The notes under the pieces were generated by a model. That model saw only the letters and a program-made list of their open reading frames with translations. It searched no databases and had not been told where the DNA came from. From NCBI RefSeq assembly GCF_004369225.1, contig NZ_QFFZ01000002.1, positions 105,438-169,437 on the forward strand: 64,000 nucleotides of DNA, given 5' to 3'. This document shows positions 8,507 through 17,353 of this stretch, one piece after another. Numbering within the stretch: the stretch's first letter is position 1; each line of letters opens with the position of its first letter. This DNA is from Pelotomaculum propionicicum (lineage in GTDB: Bacteria > Bacillota > Desulfotomaculia > Desulfotomaculales > Pelotomaculaceae). Position numbers and translations under genes: made by a program.

Positions 8507-9112
8507 ATGAAGGTGTTAAGAAATGTGAAGCTTGGAAAAATCGCCGCTATATTTAATGGGCTGCCCGATACCAGGCAACACGGACTTGTGTACAAGACAA
8601 GTTTTATAACATATAATTTTATTCAGCCAAACCATTTGGGAATTTACAACGATATAAACAGCCCTTCGGAAATAAAACGGCAAACTCCTGTTAGCGAGTG
8701 CTATTTTATCCGGAAAAACGACATTATACTTAAACGGCTGAATCCGGACGCAGCGACGCTGGTGAGTGAAGACGCGCCGAATACAACCTTCTCAAACAAC
8801 CTTATTGTTATTCGCGTGTTCAAAGAACATTTCCCGGCTTATATAGCCTGCCTGCTGGAAAACCAGGGCATTGCCCGGCTGAACAACAATATTGTCGGTG
8901 CGGTCGCAACTGTCAAGTCTATCTCCGTACAGTCGTTGGCGGCGTTGGACATACCCGCCGTAGAATACGCAAAACAGCTGGCGCTTGGCCGGATGTGGCT
9001 GCTGCACAAGCAAAGGAAACGGCTGTTGAGCGATCTGATGACAGAAGATCAAAGGCTTATGGCGGCAGCAATAAAAAACGTCACGGCAGGCGCCGGGGAG
9101 GGTGAAAGATGA
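8507..9112 (+). CDS. Short HsdS-like specificity protein
   Basis: 201 residues from the ATG at 8507 with AAGGGAG upstream. It resembles half of a type I specificity subunit: an N-terminal target-recognition-like domain (KVLRNVKLGKIAAIFNG, later YFIRKNDIILKRLNP) and a C-terminal helix (LALGRMWLLHKQRKRLLSDL). It overlaps hsdM by ATGA, so it is coupled to the methyltransferase. A full-length two-domain hsdS lies on the other side of hsdM. Half-size S proteins can work as dimers, so this may give the system a second specificity, or compete with the main one. It does not look like a pseudogene. Confidence 0.65.
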   Translation: MKVLRNVKLGKIAAIFNGLPDTRQHGLVYKTSFITYNFIQPNHLGIYNDINSPSEIKRQTPVSECYFIRKNDIILKRLNPDAATLVSEDAPNTTFSNNLIVIRVFKEHFPAYIACLLENQGIARLNNNIVGAVATVKSISVQSLAALDIPAVEYAKQLALGRMWLLHKQRKRLLSDLMTEDQRLMAAAIKNVTAGAGEGER

Positions 9113-10695
9113 TGGCGACTACCAGAAAAGACATTGAGGCCGCGCTTTGGAGAGGCGCGAACACTTTCAGAGGGGCTATCGACGCGGCCAACTATAAAGA
9201 TTACATCCTGCCCATGCTTTTCGTTAAATATCTAAGCGACACCTATCTGGAAAACGTCGAAGAACTCAGAAAAAAGTACGATAATCCGGTACGTCTGGAA
9301 AGAGCGATAAGCAGGCTCCCCTTTGTCATCAAGGAAGAACACAGCTTCAACTGGCTTTATGACAAAAGATACGGCGACAACCTGGGAGAGCTTGTCAACA
9401 CGGCTTTGCGCGGCATAGAAGACGACAATCCTTCCCTGTTCACGGGGATATTCAGGAACATTGACTTTAACAGTGAAGCCATGCTGGGCAATCAAAAGCA
9501 AAGAAACACCCGCCTGCGGGAGTTGCTGGAAGATTTCGAGTCCCTTGACCTGAGCCCTTCTTCCATCAAGCCCGAGGAAGGCAAGGTGGCCGCGGACACC
9601 ATAGGCGAAGCGTACGAATATATGATCGGTGAGTTTGCCAGCCAGGCCGGCAAAAAAGCCGGTTCCTTCTTTACGCCCTCCGAAGTGTCGGAACTGATGG
9701 CCCGCATTGTCGACCCGAAAATAAGCGACACCATGTACGACCCCACCTGCGGCTCCGGCTCCCTGCTCATAAAAACCGGGAAAACCGCCCAGGCCAAGGA
9801 AAACAACGAGATAAAAAAACTTGCCCTGTACGGCCAGGAAATGAACGGCTCCTCCTGGTCAATGGCCAAAATGAACATGTTTCTCCATCAGATCATGGAC
9901 GCCAGGATCGAATGGGGCGATACCCTGGCCAACCCCCTGCACCTGGACCCGGACGGCAATCTCATGCAGTTTGACGTCATCGTTGCCAACATGCCTTTTT
10001 CGCAGGATAAATGGGCCGCGGGTTTTAACACCGGCGGCGAGGTGACCGGCAAAGGCAAAGAATTCAAGATGGAAGCGTCGCTTGACAGGCACCACCGCTT
10101 TGACTGGGGTGTGCCCCCTGCCAGCAAGGGCGACTGGGCGTTTTTGCTGCACATGATCGCCAGCCTCAAGAGCGGCGGCAGGATTGCCGCCGTCGCTCCC
10201 CACGGCGTTTTGTTCAGGGGCGCGTCGGAAAGCAGGATCAGACAGGCCGTAATCGAGAAAAACCTGCTGGACGCGGTGATCGGCCTGCCCGCCAACCTGT
10301 TTTACGGCACCGGTATTCCGGCCTGCATCCTGGTTTTCAAAAAGAACCGCAACCGTGACGACGTCCTTTTTATCGACGCCTCCGGCAGGGACGAAAACGG
10401 CAGGCTCCGCTATAAAAAGGACAAGAACCAGAACAAGCTCGAAACAAAACATATCGAGGATATTGTCAACGCCTACAAAAACCGGGCGGATATCAAAAAA
10501 TTCGCCCACGTGGCCGGCGTCGACGAAATCAAGGCCAACCAATACAACCTGAATATCCCCCGTTATGTTGATACCTTTGAAGAAGAAGCGCTGGTGGATA
10601 TTGAAGAGGTTAAAACCAATATCGCCAACATCCAGAAGGAACTTGCCGAAGTCGAGGCCCAAATGGCCGTATATCTGAAGGAGTTGGGACTGTGA
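9109..10695 (+). CDS. hsdM: Type I restriction-modification methyltransferase subunit HsdM
   Basis: 528 residues, usual length. It methylates adenine in the target chosen by HsdS. The N-terminal helical domain occupies about residues 1-150. The AdoMet motif YDPTCGSGSLLIK is at about 209-221. The catalytic motif IV reads NMPF at 294-297 where NPPF/NPPY is usual, so the first proline is Met; some HsdM may tolerate this and the rest of the domain is intact. The C-terminus is a coiled-coil-like segment (VKTNIANIQKELAEVEAQ) for contact with HsdS. Either ATG at 9109 or 9112 could be used. Confidence 0.92.
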   Translation: MMATTRKDIEAALWRGANTFRGAIDAANYKDYILPMLFVKYLSDTYLENVEELRKKYDNPVRLERAISRLPFVIKEEHSFNWLYDKRYGDNLGELVNTALRGIEDDNPSLFTGIFRNIDFNSEAMLGNQKQRNTRLRELLEDFESLDLSPSSIKPEEGKVAADTIGEAYEYMIGEFASQAGKKAGSFFTPSEVSELMARIVDPKISDTMYDPTCGSGSLLIKTGKTAQAKENNEIKKLALYGQEMNGSSWSMAKMNMFLHQIMDARIEWGDTLANPLHLDPDGNLMQFDVIVANMPFSQDKWAAGFNTGGEVTGKGKEFKMEASLDRHHRFDWGVPPASKGDWAFLLHMIASLKSGGRIAAVAPHGVLFRGASESRIRQAVIEKNLLDAVIGLPANLFYGTGIPACILVFKKNRNRDDVLFIDASGRDENGRLRYKKDKNQNKLETKHIEDIVNAYKNRADIKKFAHVAGVDEIKANQYNLNIPRYVDTFEEEALVDIEEVKTNIANIQKELAEVEAQMAVYLKELGL

Positions 10696-10709
10696 GCAAT
10701 ATCTATCAT

Positions 10710-10729
10710 TTTTCGTGACGTCACGAAAA
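10710..10729. repeat. Perfect 20-bp palindrome between hsdM and hsdS
   Basis: TTTTCGTGACGTCACGAAAA is its own reverse complement, with partial extension on both sides (TCAT...ATGA). It sits in the 84-bp gap after the hsdM stop (10695) and before the hsdS start (10780). It could bind a dimeric regulator, form a cruciform or an mRNA hairpin that sets the M:S ratio, or mark a recombination site for swapping S genes. Confidence 0.6.
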
Positions 10730-10779
10730 TGACCGGGCTTACATTTAATGCACTATGAGACATTGAACAGGTGGGAGCT

Positions 10780-12018
10780 ATGAGCGTTGCCAAGTTGAGT
10801 TATGACTATAATGACTATTCTTTTCCGGAAGACTGGGAGGAATACAGGTTAAGCCAATTGCTGGAGGTTGTGGAGAGGCCGGTTGATTTAACGGATGACC
10901 AGGAATATGACCTCATTACAATTAAACGAAATTTTGGAGGAATTGAAAGCCGGGGTAAACTGGCCGGTGAAAGAATCCTCGTTAAAAGTCAGTTTGAAAT
11001 ACGTGAAGGAGATTTTATTATTTCAAAAAGACAGATAGTTCACGGAGCGTGTGCTGTCGTCTCCAAGAAGCATGAAGGGGCGACCGTATCCAACGAATAT
11101 GATGTAATGAACTGCAACAACAGGGTATTGCCGTCATTTTTTGATTATTATGTGCAATTGCCTTTTATGAGAAGATTTTTTTATATTGCCAGCGATGGTG
11201 TCCATATTGAAAAATTACGTTTTAAAACGCGAGATTGGTTAAGACAAAAAGTTCGTGTTCCTTCAATTATAGAACAACAAAAAATAGTTAAGGTTCTCTC
11301 AACCTGGAACAGGGCCATCGAATTGGAAGAACGGCTTATCTCCGAGAAAAAGCAGCAGAAAAAATGGCTGATGCAAAACCTGCTCACAGGCAAAAAACGC
11401 CTTCCCGGCTTTACGGAAGGATGGCAAGATATACGACTGGGGGATATTTGTAAAAATGTTTTGGGCGGAGGAACTCCGGCAAGAAATGTTAAAGGTTATT
11501 ATAAAGGGAACATTCCATGGGTTACAGTTAAAGACTTAGATGGGGCAAAGCAAAAATACGACTCTATTGAACATATAAGCTTAGATGCGATCAGGCAAAG
11601 TGCCTCAAAAATCATACCAAAAGGGAATCTTATAGTATCAACCAGAATGGGGTTGGGACGGGGCTTCATTAACATGGTTGATATGGCAATCAATCAGGAT
11701 ATGAAAGGCATTATCCTTAATAGCACATCAGTATCTACTGAGTTTATATTTTATTGCTTTATTGAACTTGGCAACTATTTAGAAAGGTTAGGAAATGGTT
11801 CAACAGTCAAAGGTGTAGATTTGTCAACACTACTCAACTTGATAATTAACCTCCCTCCCCTCCCCGAACAAACCGCCATCGCCGAAATCCTATCCACCGC
11901 CGACCGTGAAATTGACCTGCATGAAAAGCAACTTGAAGAGCTCAAAAAGCAGAAAAAAGCCCTGATGCAGTTGCTGCTGACAGGTATTGTGAGAGTAAAT
12001 GCACAGGAGGTGTCTTGA
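10780..12018 (+). CDS. hsdS: Type I R-M specificity subunit HsdS
   Basis: 412 residues from the ATG at 10780, with AGGTGGGAG just upstream. Two target-recognition domains (about 15-150 and 215-350) are separated by conserved helical regions: PSIIEQQKIVKVLSTWNRAI with KKQQKKWLMQNLLTGKKRLPGF, and LPPLPEQTAIAEILSTADREI with KKQKKALMQLLLTG at the end. The repeat of 'L(M)Q-LLTG' shows the usual internal duplication. Recognition sequence cannot be predicted. The stop overlaps the hsdR start (TGATG). The TRDs are more AT-rich than the conserved parts, as expected for exchanged domains. Confidence 0.93.
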   Translation: MSVAKLSYDYNDYSFPEDWEEYRLSQLLEVVERPVDLTDDQEYDLITIKRNFGGIESRGKLAGERILVKSQFEIREGDFIISKRQIVHGACAVVSKKHEGATVSNEYDVMNCNNRVLPSFFDYYVQLPFMRRFFYIASDGVHIEKLRFKTRDWLRQKVRVPSIIEQQKIVKVLSTWNRAIELEERLISEKKQQKKWLMQNLLTGKKRLPGFTEGWQDIRLGDICKNVLGGGTPARNVKGYYKGNIPWVTVKDLDGAKQKYDSIEHISLDAIRQSASKIIPKGNLIVSTRMGLGRGFINMVDMAINQDMKGIILNSTSVSTEFIFYCFIELGNYLERLGNGSTVKGVDLSTLLNLIINLPPLPEQTAIAEILSTADREIDLHEKQLEELKKQKKALMQLLLTGIVRVNAQEVS

Positions 12019-15000
12019 TGCCCTACCATACCATTTTCGACGAGCGCCCGGAAAGCCAGGACCGGGCGATAAAAGTATTGGAGAAACTAGGCTATCAATA
12101 CATACCCCGTTCGCAGGCGGAGATCTTGCGCGGGCGGCTTTCCAACGTGCTGTTCCCCGAGGTTTTACGTGAGTTTATGCAACGCCAGTCTTTCGTATAC
12201 AGGGGTAAGCGGACGCCTTTCTCCGGACGGTCTATCGGCAAGGCGATTAACGATATTGACGCGCCGCTTATTTCCGGCTTGATGCCGGCAAGCAAAACCA
12301 TCTATGATATGCTCCTCTCCGGCAACAGCTACGAGGAGGAGCTGTTCGACGGCGGCCGCCAGTCTTTCGACTTGAAGTTTATCGACTGGGAGCAGCCGGA
12401 AAACAATATCTGGCAGGTAACGGACGAATTCTCAGTGGAACGGTCGAACGGCAAGTATGCCCGCCCGGATATCGTGCTGCTCGTCAACGGCATTCCCCTG
12501 GTGGTGATCGAGTGTAAAAAATCCGGCGTTGATGTGAAAAAAGGTGTTGCCCAAATTGTGCGCAACTGGCAACCCGAATTTATCCCCCACCTGTTCAAAT
12601 TTGCCCAGGTTGTCATGGCCATAAACCCCAACTCTGTTAAATACGGCACCTGCGGCACGCTTCCCGAGTACTTCAGTGTATGGCGGGAAAAAGACTACAT
12701 CTGGCAGCAGGAAAAATGCAATAAAGTCAGTCCGGACGGGCAAGTAATTGAGCAGGACAGGGCTATAGTTTCCTTGCTCTCAAAAGAGAGGTTATTGGAA
12801 ATAATTCGTTATTTTATCCTGTATGACAACAATATAAAGAAAATTGCCCGGTACCAGCAGTATTTCGGCATTCAAACAGCGATGAAACGCATAAAAGGCA
12901 CAGATGACAGGAATACGAAAAACGGTGTGATCTGGCATACGCAGGGCAGCGGTAAATCCCTTACCATGGTCATGCTGGTTAAAAGAATTATTGCTGACCC
13001 GGACATTAAAAACCCTCGTTTTGTGCTTGTCAACGACCGGATCAATCTGGATAAACAGCTAAGAGACAATTTCTCCAAAACACAGCTCAGCCCGGCCCGG
13101 GCCAAAACAGGCAAAGGCTTGATCAGCCTGTTGAATGACAAAGGCGAAACCGTCATTACCACCCTTATTCATAAATTTGATAAGGCGGCCAAAAGCAGGA
13201 TTCAAATCAAAGACACCAATATTTTCCTGTTGGTGGACGAGAGTCACCGCACCCACTACGGCCAGCTTCACAACTTCATGGTTGATGTGCTGCCGAACGC
13301 GATAAAGATAGGATTTACCGGCACACCCCTGCTAAAAAAAGACAAGTTCAACACATACGCGCGGTTTGGGCCGCTCATTGACAGTTACCCTATTGACAGG
13401 GCTGTCGAAGACGGTGTCATTGTTCCCCTGGTCTATGAGGGCAGGATCATTCCACAGGATGTGGCCGGCGAGAAGATTGACGATTATCTTAAATATATTA
13501 TCGCGCCGCTTAATCAGGAGCAGCAAGAAGACATGAAGCGCAAATGGAGCCGGTTTCTGCCCCTGGCCCAGACCCGCCAGCGTATAGACATGGTGGCTTT
13601 TGATATTCATGAACACTTCATGAGTTATGCCAGGCCAAAAGGGTTTAAGGCCATGGCCGCGGCCTCATCCCGTCCGGCTGCGATTGACCTGCACAAATCA
13701 ATAAGGAAGCTTGGTGGAATAAAAACAGCGGTAGTGATATCACCGGAAAGCGTTAAAGAAGATGATGAGCTTACCAGCGAAAATAAGGAGAAAATCAGGT
13801 CCTTTTTTAAAGAAGAGGTGGAGCCTCTTTTTGGCAATAACTATGAGGAATACGAGGACTGGGCCAAAAACAGCTTCATCAGCGGCGAAGATGTGGATAT
13901 GCTTATCGTGAAAGATAAGCTTCTAACCGGCTTTGACGCGCCGGTCGCCGCCGTGCTGTACGTGGATAAACCTATGAAGGAACATTCGCTGCTGCAGGCA
14001 ATAGCCCGTGTCAACCGCGTATATCCCGGCAAAGACTTTGGACTTATTGTGGATTACTGGGGTATTTTCAATAAGCTTAATACCGCCATGGATATGTATT
14101 CAGATGTGAAATCCGGCATGAACGGATATGATCGGGCTGACATAGAAGACGCCATTCTTGGCGCCGGTGACCAAAAGCTCAAGTTGGCAAAGGCGCATAA
14201 GGAATTATGGACAATCTTTGAGGGAACTGATTTTGATCAAAACAGTTCCGAAGGCTGGCAGAGCGTCTTAGAAGAGCATAATTTAAGAAAAATGTTCTAT
14301 GAAAAGCTGTCAATATTTTCCCGTTTGCTGGATTTGGCGATGGGAAGCTATGCCTTGTATCATGCCGTCGGCTATGACCAGGTCCAAAGATATAAGGAAG
14401 ACTTGCTTCATTTTCAAAAACTTCGCGGGGCGGTTATGCTCCGTTACAATGAAAAAACTGATTTTAGCAAATATGAAGACAGCGTAAGAAGCCTGCTGAA
14501 TAACTTTGTGCTTTCCGAACCAAGCCAGATTATTGTTGAACCTGTTTCAATCCACGACACCGAAGGGATGAAAGAGCAGCTTGCCAGGCTGGACAGCAAA
14601 GCGGCCAAAGGCGATGCTATTCGCACCCGTATGATTGGAGAGTTGGAAACCTGCCGTTATGATGACCCTTTACTGTACAAAAAGTTTTCCGAGCAGGTTA
14701 AAGAAACCCTTGCTGAATACAAGGCGTCAAGGAATGATGACTCCTATCTTAATAAAATGGAGAAAATGGCGGATGACTTTAAAAGGGGTTATACCGGCCA
14801 CCATTACCCCGCCTGCATAGACAATGACAGTGATGCGAAAGCTTTTTACGGTTCAATTCGCAATATCATTGCCGGGGCGACAAATCATATCTCGCCGGAA
14901 ATGGATGAAGCCATGGGGCAATTGGCTAGCGGGGTTAAAACTGCTATAGCCAACCGGGCCAAGGTGGATTGGCGGTTTAATGTTGCGGTCCATAAAGATA

Positions 15001-15122
15001 TGGAGCAAGCGCTCGACGATCTTATCTGGGATTTTACTGAAGAACATGAGCTGAAACTTCCTGTTGAAAAAATTGACCTTATGCTGGAAGGACTAATGAA
15101 AACAGCATTGAGCAGGTATTAA
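12018..15122 (+). CDS. hsdR: Type I restriction endonuclease subunit HsdR
   Basis: 1034 residues from the ATG at 12018, with CAGGAGG 8 bases upstream; full length. The N-terminal PD-(D/E)XK nuclease has RPDIVLLVNGIPLVVIECKK at about residues 152-171. The Walker A motif HTQGSGKSLTMV is near 307, and the Walker B-like LLVDESHRTHYG is near 405. Further motor motifs are GFTGTPLL, LIVKDKLLTGFDAP and ARVNRVYPGKD. The C-terminal 250 residues are helical and contact the methylase. It translocates DNA and cleaves unmodified DNA away from the site. No disruption seen, so the system looks complete. Confidence 0.95.
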   Translation: MPYHTIFDERPESQDRAIKVLEKLGYQYIPRSQAEILRGRLSNVLFPEVLREFMQRQSFVYRGKRTPFSGRSIGKAINDIDAPLISGLMPASKTIYDMLLSGNSYEEELFDGGRQSFDLKFIDWEQPENNIWQVTDEFSVERSNGKYARPDIVLLVNGIPLVVIECKKSGVDVKKGVAQIVRNWQPEFIPHLFKFAQVVMAINPNSVKYGTCGTLPEYFSVWREKDYIWQQEKCNKVSPDGQVIEQDRAIVSLLSKERLLEIIRYFILYDNNIKKIARYQQYFGIQTAMKRIKGTDDRNTKNGVIWHTQGSGKSLTMVMLVKRIIADPDIKNPRFVLVNDRINLDKQLRDNFSKTQLSPARAKTGKGLISLLNDKGETVITTLIHKFDKAAKSRIQIKDTNIFLLVDESHRTHYGQLHNFMVDVLPNAIKIGFTGTPLLKKDKFNTYARFGPLIDSYPIDRAVEDGVIVPLVYEGRIIPQDVAGEKIDDYLKYIIAPLNQEQQEDMKRKWSRFLPLAQTRQRIDMVAFDIHEHFMSYARPKGFKAMAAASSRPAAIDLHKSIRKLGGIKTAVVISPESVKEDDELTSENKEKIRSFFKEEVEPLFGNNYEEYEDWAKNSFISGEDVDMLIVKDKLLTGFDAPVAAVLYVDKPMKEHSLLQAIARVNRVYPGKDFGLIVDYWGIFNKLNTAMDMYSDVKSGMNGYDRADIEDAILGAGDQKLKLAKAHKELWTIFEGTDFDQNSSEGWQSVLEEHNLRKMFYEKLSIFSRLLDLAMGSYALYHAVGYDQVQRYKEDLLHFQKLRGAVMLRYNEKTDFSKYEDSVRSLLNNFVLSEPSQIIVEPVSIHDTEGMKEQLARLDSKAAKGDAIRTRMIGELETCRYDDPLLYKKFSEQVKETLAEYKASRNDDSYLNKMEKMADDFKRGYTGHHYPACIDNDSDAKAFYGSIRNIIAGATNHISPEMDEAMGQLASGVKTAIANRAKVDWRFNVAVHKDMEQALDDLIWDFTEEHELKLPVEKIDLMLEGLMKTALSRY

Positions 15123-15126
15123 AAAT

Positions 15127-15858
15127 ATGAATATAAAAAAACTTTGCCTGACAAGGCCACTGAGCGATATTGAAGTGATTATTGAGCGTAAAAGTGTAAA
15201 AAAAATCCGGCTCAAGGTGTTTCCCAACGGTATCGTAAAACTGTCCGCGCCACTTGGCGTACCGGACACATGCATCAGTGATTTTCTTAAAAGTAAAACC
15301 AAGTGGATTGAAAAGTCCTTAAATTACTTCAAAGACACATGGGCTATTGAATCTGAAGCAAGAATACAAAACGGGGCATCCACCCGTGTTTTGGGCAGGC
15401 AAATCAGGATCATCGTCAATAAAGCGAAAACATACAAAATAGAACAAAAGGAAGGCTGTGTTTACATACAATCCCCAGCTGCCGGGGATAAACAAGCTTT
15501 AATAAAACAATTTGAGCGCTGGTGGCAAAAACAGAGCAGGTCATATTTTTTAGTGGTCATAGATAAGTTTTATCCGGTTATCGCCAAACATGACATTGAC
15601 AGACCGGCTCTTCAGGTTAGAAAGATGAAAACTCTCTGGGGCAGCTGCTCCAGGAAGCACGGCAAGATCAATCTGAATTACTATTTGTACAAAGCTCCGC
15701 CGCCCTGTATTGATTATGTTGTTTTACACGAGCTGACACACTTTCTCTATCCCAAACATAATAAAGATTTTTATGAATTTCTGACCGTGCATATGCCGGA
15801 TTGGCAAGAGCGTAAAAGAATTCTTGATCACGAGATAGTAAAAGGGCTGGGGTACTGA
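15127..15858 (+). CDS. YgjP-like (DUF45/SprT-type) metallopeptidase
   Basis: 243 residues, starting 5 bp after hsdR. The active site HELTHFLYPKH (HExxH) near residue 203 follows the family signature MKTLWGSCSRKHGKINLN. The third zinc ligand is expected in the following helix. Genes of this family are often found directly behind type I hsdR genes, so it probably belongs to the R-M operon, although its role in restriction is not established. Intact reading frame. Confidence 0.85.
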   Translation: MNIKKLCLTRPLSDIEVIIERKSVKKIRLKVFPNGIVKLSAPLGVPDTCISDFLKSKTKWIEKSLNYFKDTWAIESEARIQNGASTRVLGRQIRIIVNKAKTYKIEQKEGCVYIQSPAAGDKQALIKQFERWWQKQSRSYFLVVIDKFYPVIAKHDIDRPALQVRKMKTLWGSCSRKHGKINLNYYLYKAPPPCIDYVVLHELTHFLYPKHNKDFYEFLTVHMPDWQERKRILDHEIVKGLGY

Positions 15859-15942
15859 TCAGAGATAAACAAGCGGGCGGCTGTTGTTTCGGGTTAGATA
15901 ACGCGAGAACACTTTTTATGCAATTAGTCTTGAGATTAAAAC

Positions 15943-16062
15943 CTACTTTGAGAGCATGGCTATAAATGATGGGTATCTCCCACCGGCAATATCTAACTGA
16001 GAATTCCCTGCTCTCACGAACGCCTGGTATAGCCTCTTCTTACCTAATGGCAGTCTTAGCAT
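15943..16062 (-). other. 39-codon ORF overlapping an interlocked inverted-repeat structure
   Basis: In the 260-bp gap after the peptidase gene, the - strand has a short frame (MLRLPLGKKRLYQAFVRAGN..., stop at 15943) with coding-like composition but no ribosome site. Over the same DNA two inverted repeats interlock: TGAGAGCA 15949-15956 with TGCTCTCA 16009-16016, and GGCTATA 15958-15964 with TATAGCC 16028-16034. The order A-B-A'-B' is that of a pseudoknot. It may be a structured RNA or a decayed mobile-element end. Confidence 0.3.
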
Positions 16063-16096
16063 TTACATGCCATCGACACTACCCCCTGTTTAATCC

Positions 16097-16122
16097 TGTC
16101 TCACCCCCGTCACTTGTCTCAT
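16097..16122. repeat. GTCTCA-type repeat fragment
   Basis: TGTCTCA and CTTGTCTCAT in the same orientation 9 bases apart, overlapping the 3' end of the CBS-GGDEF gene. The same units recur in a longer, symmetric copy at 23921-23973. It looks like a fragment of a dispersed palindromic repeat. Confidence 0.4.
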
Positions 16123-16982
16123 AAACTGGTCATTTTAGAGGATGATACCCAAAAAGCAACCGACTGGCCGTTCTTTTTAGAAAAAGCAGAGGCTAGACTG
16201 GCCATATTAATTAAGTCATCGACAGTGGCAGAAAAATGGGATTCCTTGCGTACTCCATTTCTCTGTCCACCTGCTATGCCGGCGGCCACAGTTATAGGAA
16301 CGCCCTCCTCTTTTGTCGCATTAGCCATCTCTTCTACTACTTTAGCTGCCCATGCTCCGGCAGTTTCTTTTTTTTCGGTTGTAACAACAATAAACTCATC
16401 TCCGGCATAGCGCCCCGGAAAATATAGGCTGTTCAGTGTATTTTTGTTCAAAATCCGACTAATTATTTTGAGGCAGCGGTCTCCATGCACATGGCCATAG
16501 GTCTTGTTAATCAAGCCAAAGTCGTTTAAATCAAAAAAGACGACTGTTAGTTCTTTTCCTTGTTTAAGGATATTTTCGGCTAACGCTCTTATATATGGTC
16601 CTGTCTTAAGATTGGTCAACGGGTCTGTATGTCTGCCCATTTCTACAAGAATATCAGTTTTTGTAATAATTCCAACCAGCCGGGAGTTTTCTAAAACCGG
16701 CAGCCTTTCAATTTTTTTATCTTCTATAATCTCTATTGCATCACACAAAAAAACATCTTTGGAGACATAAATTACATCTTTGGACATAGCATCCGCAACA
16801 ATGCGATTGGGATGCGTTCGACGCACATCCCTGGACGTAATAATTCCACAAAGTTTTTCGTTATCCAGGACAGGAAGTCCACCTATACCGTGTTTTTCCA
16901 TTAAAAAGGCGGCTTTTCCCACACTATCCAGAATATTTACCGAAATCACAGGTGATGATATAACATCGCAAACCTTAAGCAT
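16119..16982 (-). CDS. CBS-pair plus GGDEF domain protein (putative diguanylate cyclase)
   Basis: 287 residues. The first 120 are two CBS motifs (VISVNILDSVGKAAFLMEKH, then VIYVSKDVFLCDAIEII), which usually bind adenine nucleotides. Residues about 122-280 form a GGDEF domain starting DPLTNLKTGPYI and with the active-site loop RYAGDEF, so AGDEF instead of GGDEF; such variants can be active. It probably makes c-di-GMP under nucleotide control. It is last in a three-gene - strand cluster with an unknown protein and an HD-GYP-like protein, 1-bp overlap with the former. The cluster is AT-rich. No membrane segment, so cytoplasmic. Confidence 0.85.
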   Translation of the reverse strand: MLKVCDVISSPVISVNILDSVGKAAFLMEKHGIGGLPVLDNEKLCGIITSRDVRRTHPNRIVADAMSKDVIYVSKDVFLCDAIEIIEDKKIERLPVLENSRLVGIITKTDILVEMGRHTDPLTNLKTGPYIRALAENILKQGKELTVVFFDLNDFGLINKTYGHVHGDRCLKIISRILNKNTLNSLYFPGRYAGDEFIVVTTEKKETAGAWAAKVVEEMANATKEEGVPITVAAGIAGGQRNGVRKESHFSATVDDLINMASLASAFSKKNGQSVAFWVSSSKMTSL

Positions 16983-17353
16983 TAGAGTTCAACCTCAATG
17001 TTAATAGCTAAAACTATGTTTATCCGAGCCTTCAGAACCGACGTCTCAGAAGCGACCTTACACCCTTCCTCCAAAATAATACTTAGCAGCTTTTCCCGGG
17101 TAAGCATTTTTGACAAAGACTTGCGAAAGACCACAGCTTCAAAAGATCCCTCTTCCACTTTGAAAATTTCATATTGTTCGGGACTTAATACGTCTATCAT
17201 ACGTTGTATGGCTTCGGGGCCTATTGGAGCTCTCCTGCCAATAAGCAGCACATCCTGGATAGGTGGTATTTCAAACTCAGAAAGCCTTATGGAAATGTGT
17301 GCCCTTCTTTCAGTTTCATTTAAACTGGTGGACTCCAATTTTAAAAACACCAT
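16982..17353 (-). CDS. Hypothetical protein in c-di-GMP cluster
   Basis: 123 residues that I do not recognise. Mixed alpha/beta composition, no membrane segment and no cysteine motif. It opens MVFLKLESTSLNETERRAHI and ends with a long beta-rich ARINIVLAINIEVEL. It overlaps the HD-GYP-like gene upstream by 38 bp and touches the CBS-GGDEF gene downstream, so all three are one transcript. Position between a c-di-GMP synthase-like and a phosphodiesterase-like gene suggests a partner or regulator of these, which is inference only. An internal start is possible. Confidence 0.6.
   Translation of the reverse strand: MVFLKLESTSLNETERRAHISIRLSEFEIPPIQDVLLIGRRAPIGPEAIQRMIDVLSPEQYEIFKVEEGSFEAVVFRKSLSKMLTREKLLSIILEEGCKVASETSVLKARINIVLAINIEVEL

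Noticed and set aside
9859..10662. Long - strand open frame antisense to hsdM
   Set aside because: Mirror of the GC-biased hsdM codons, no ribosome site and no recognisable motif.
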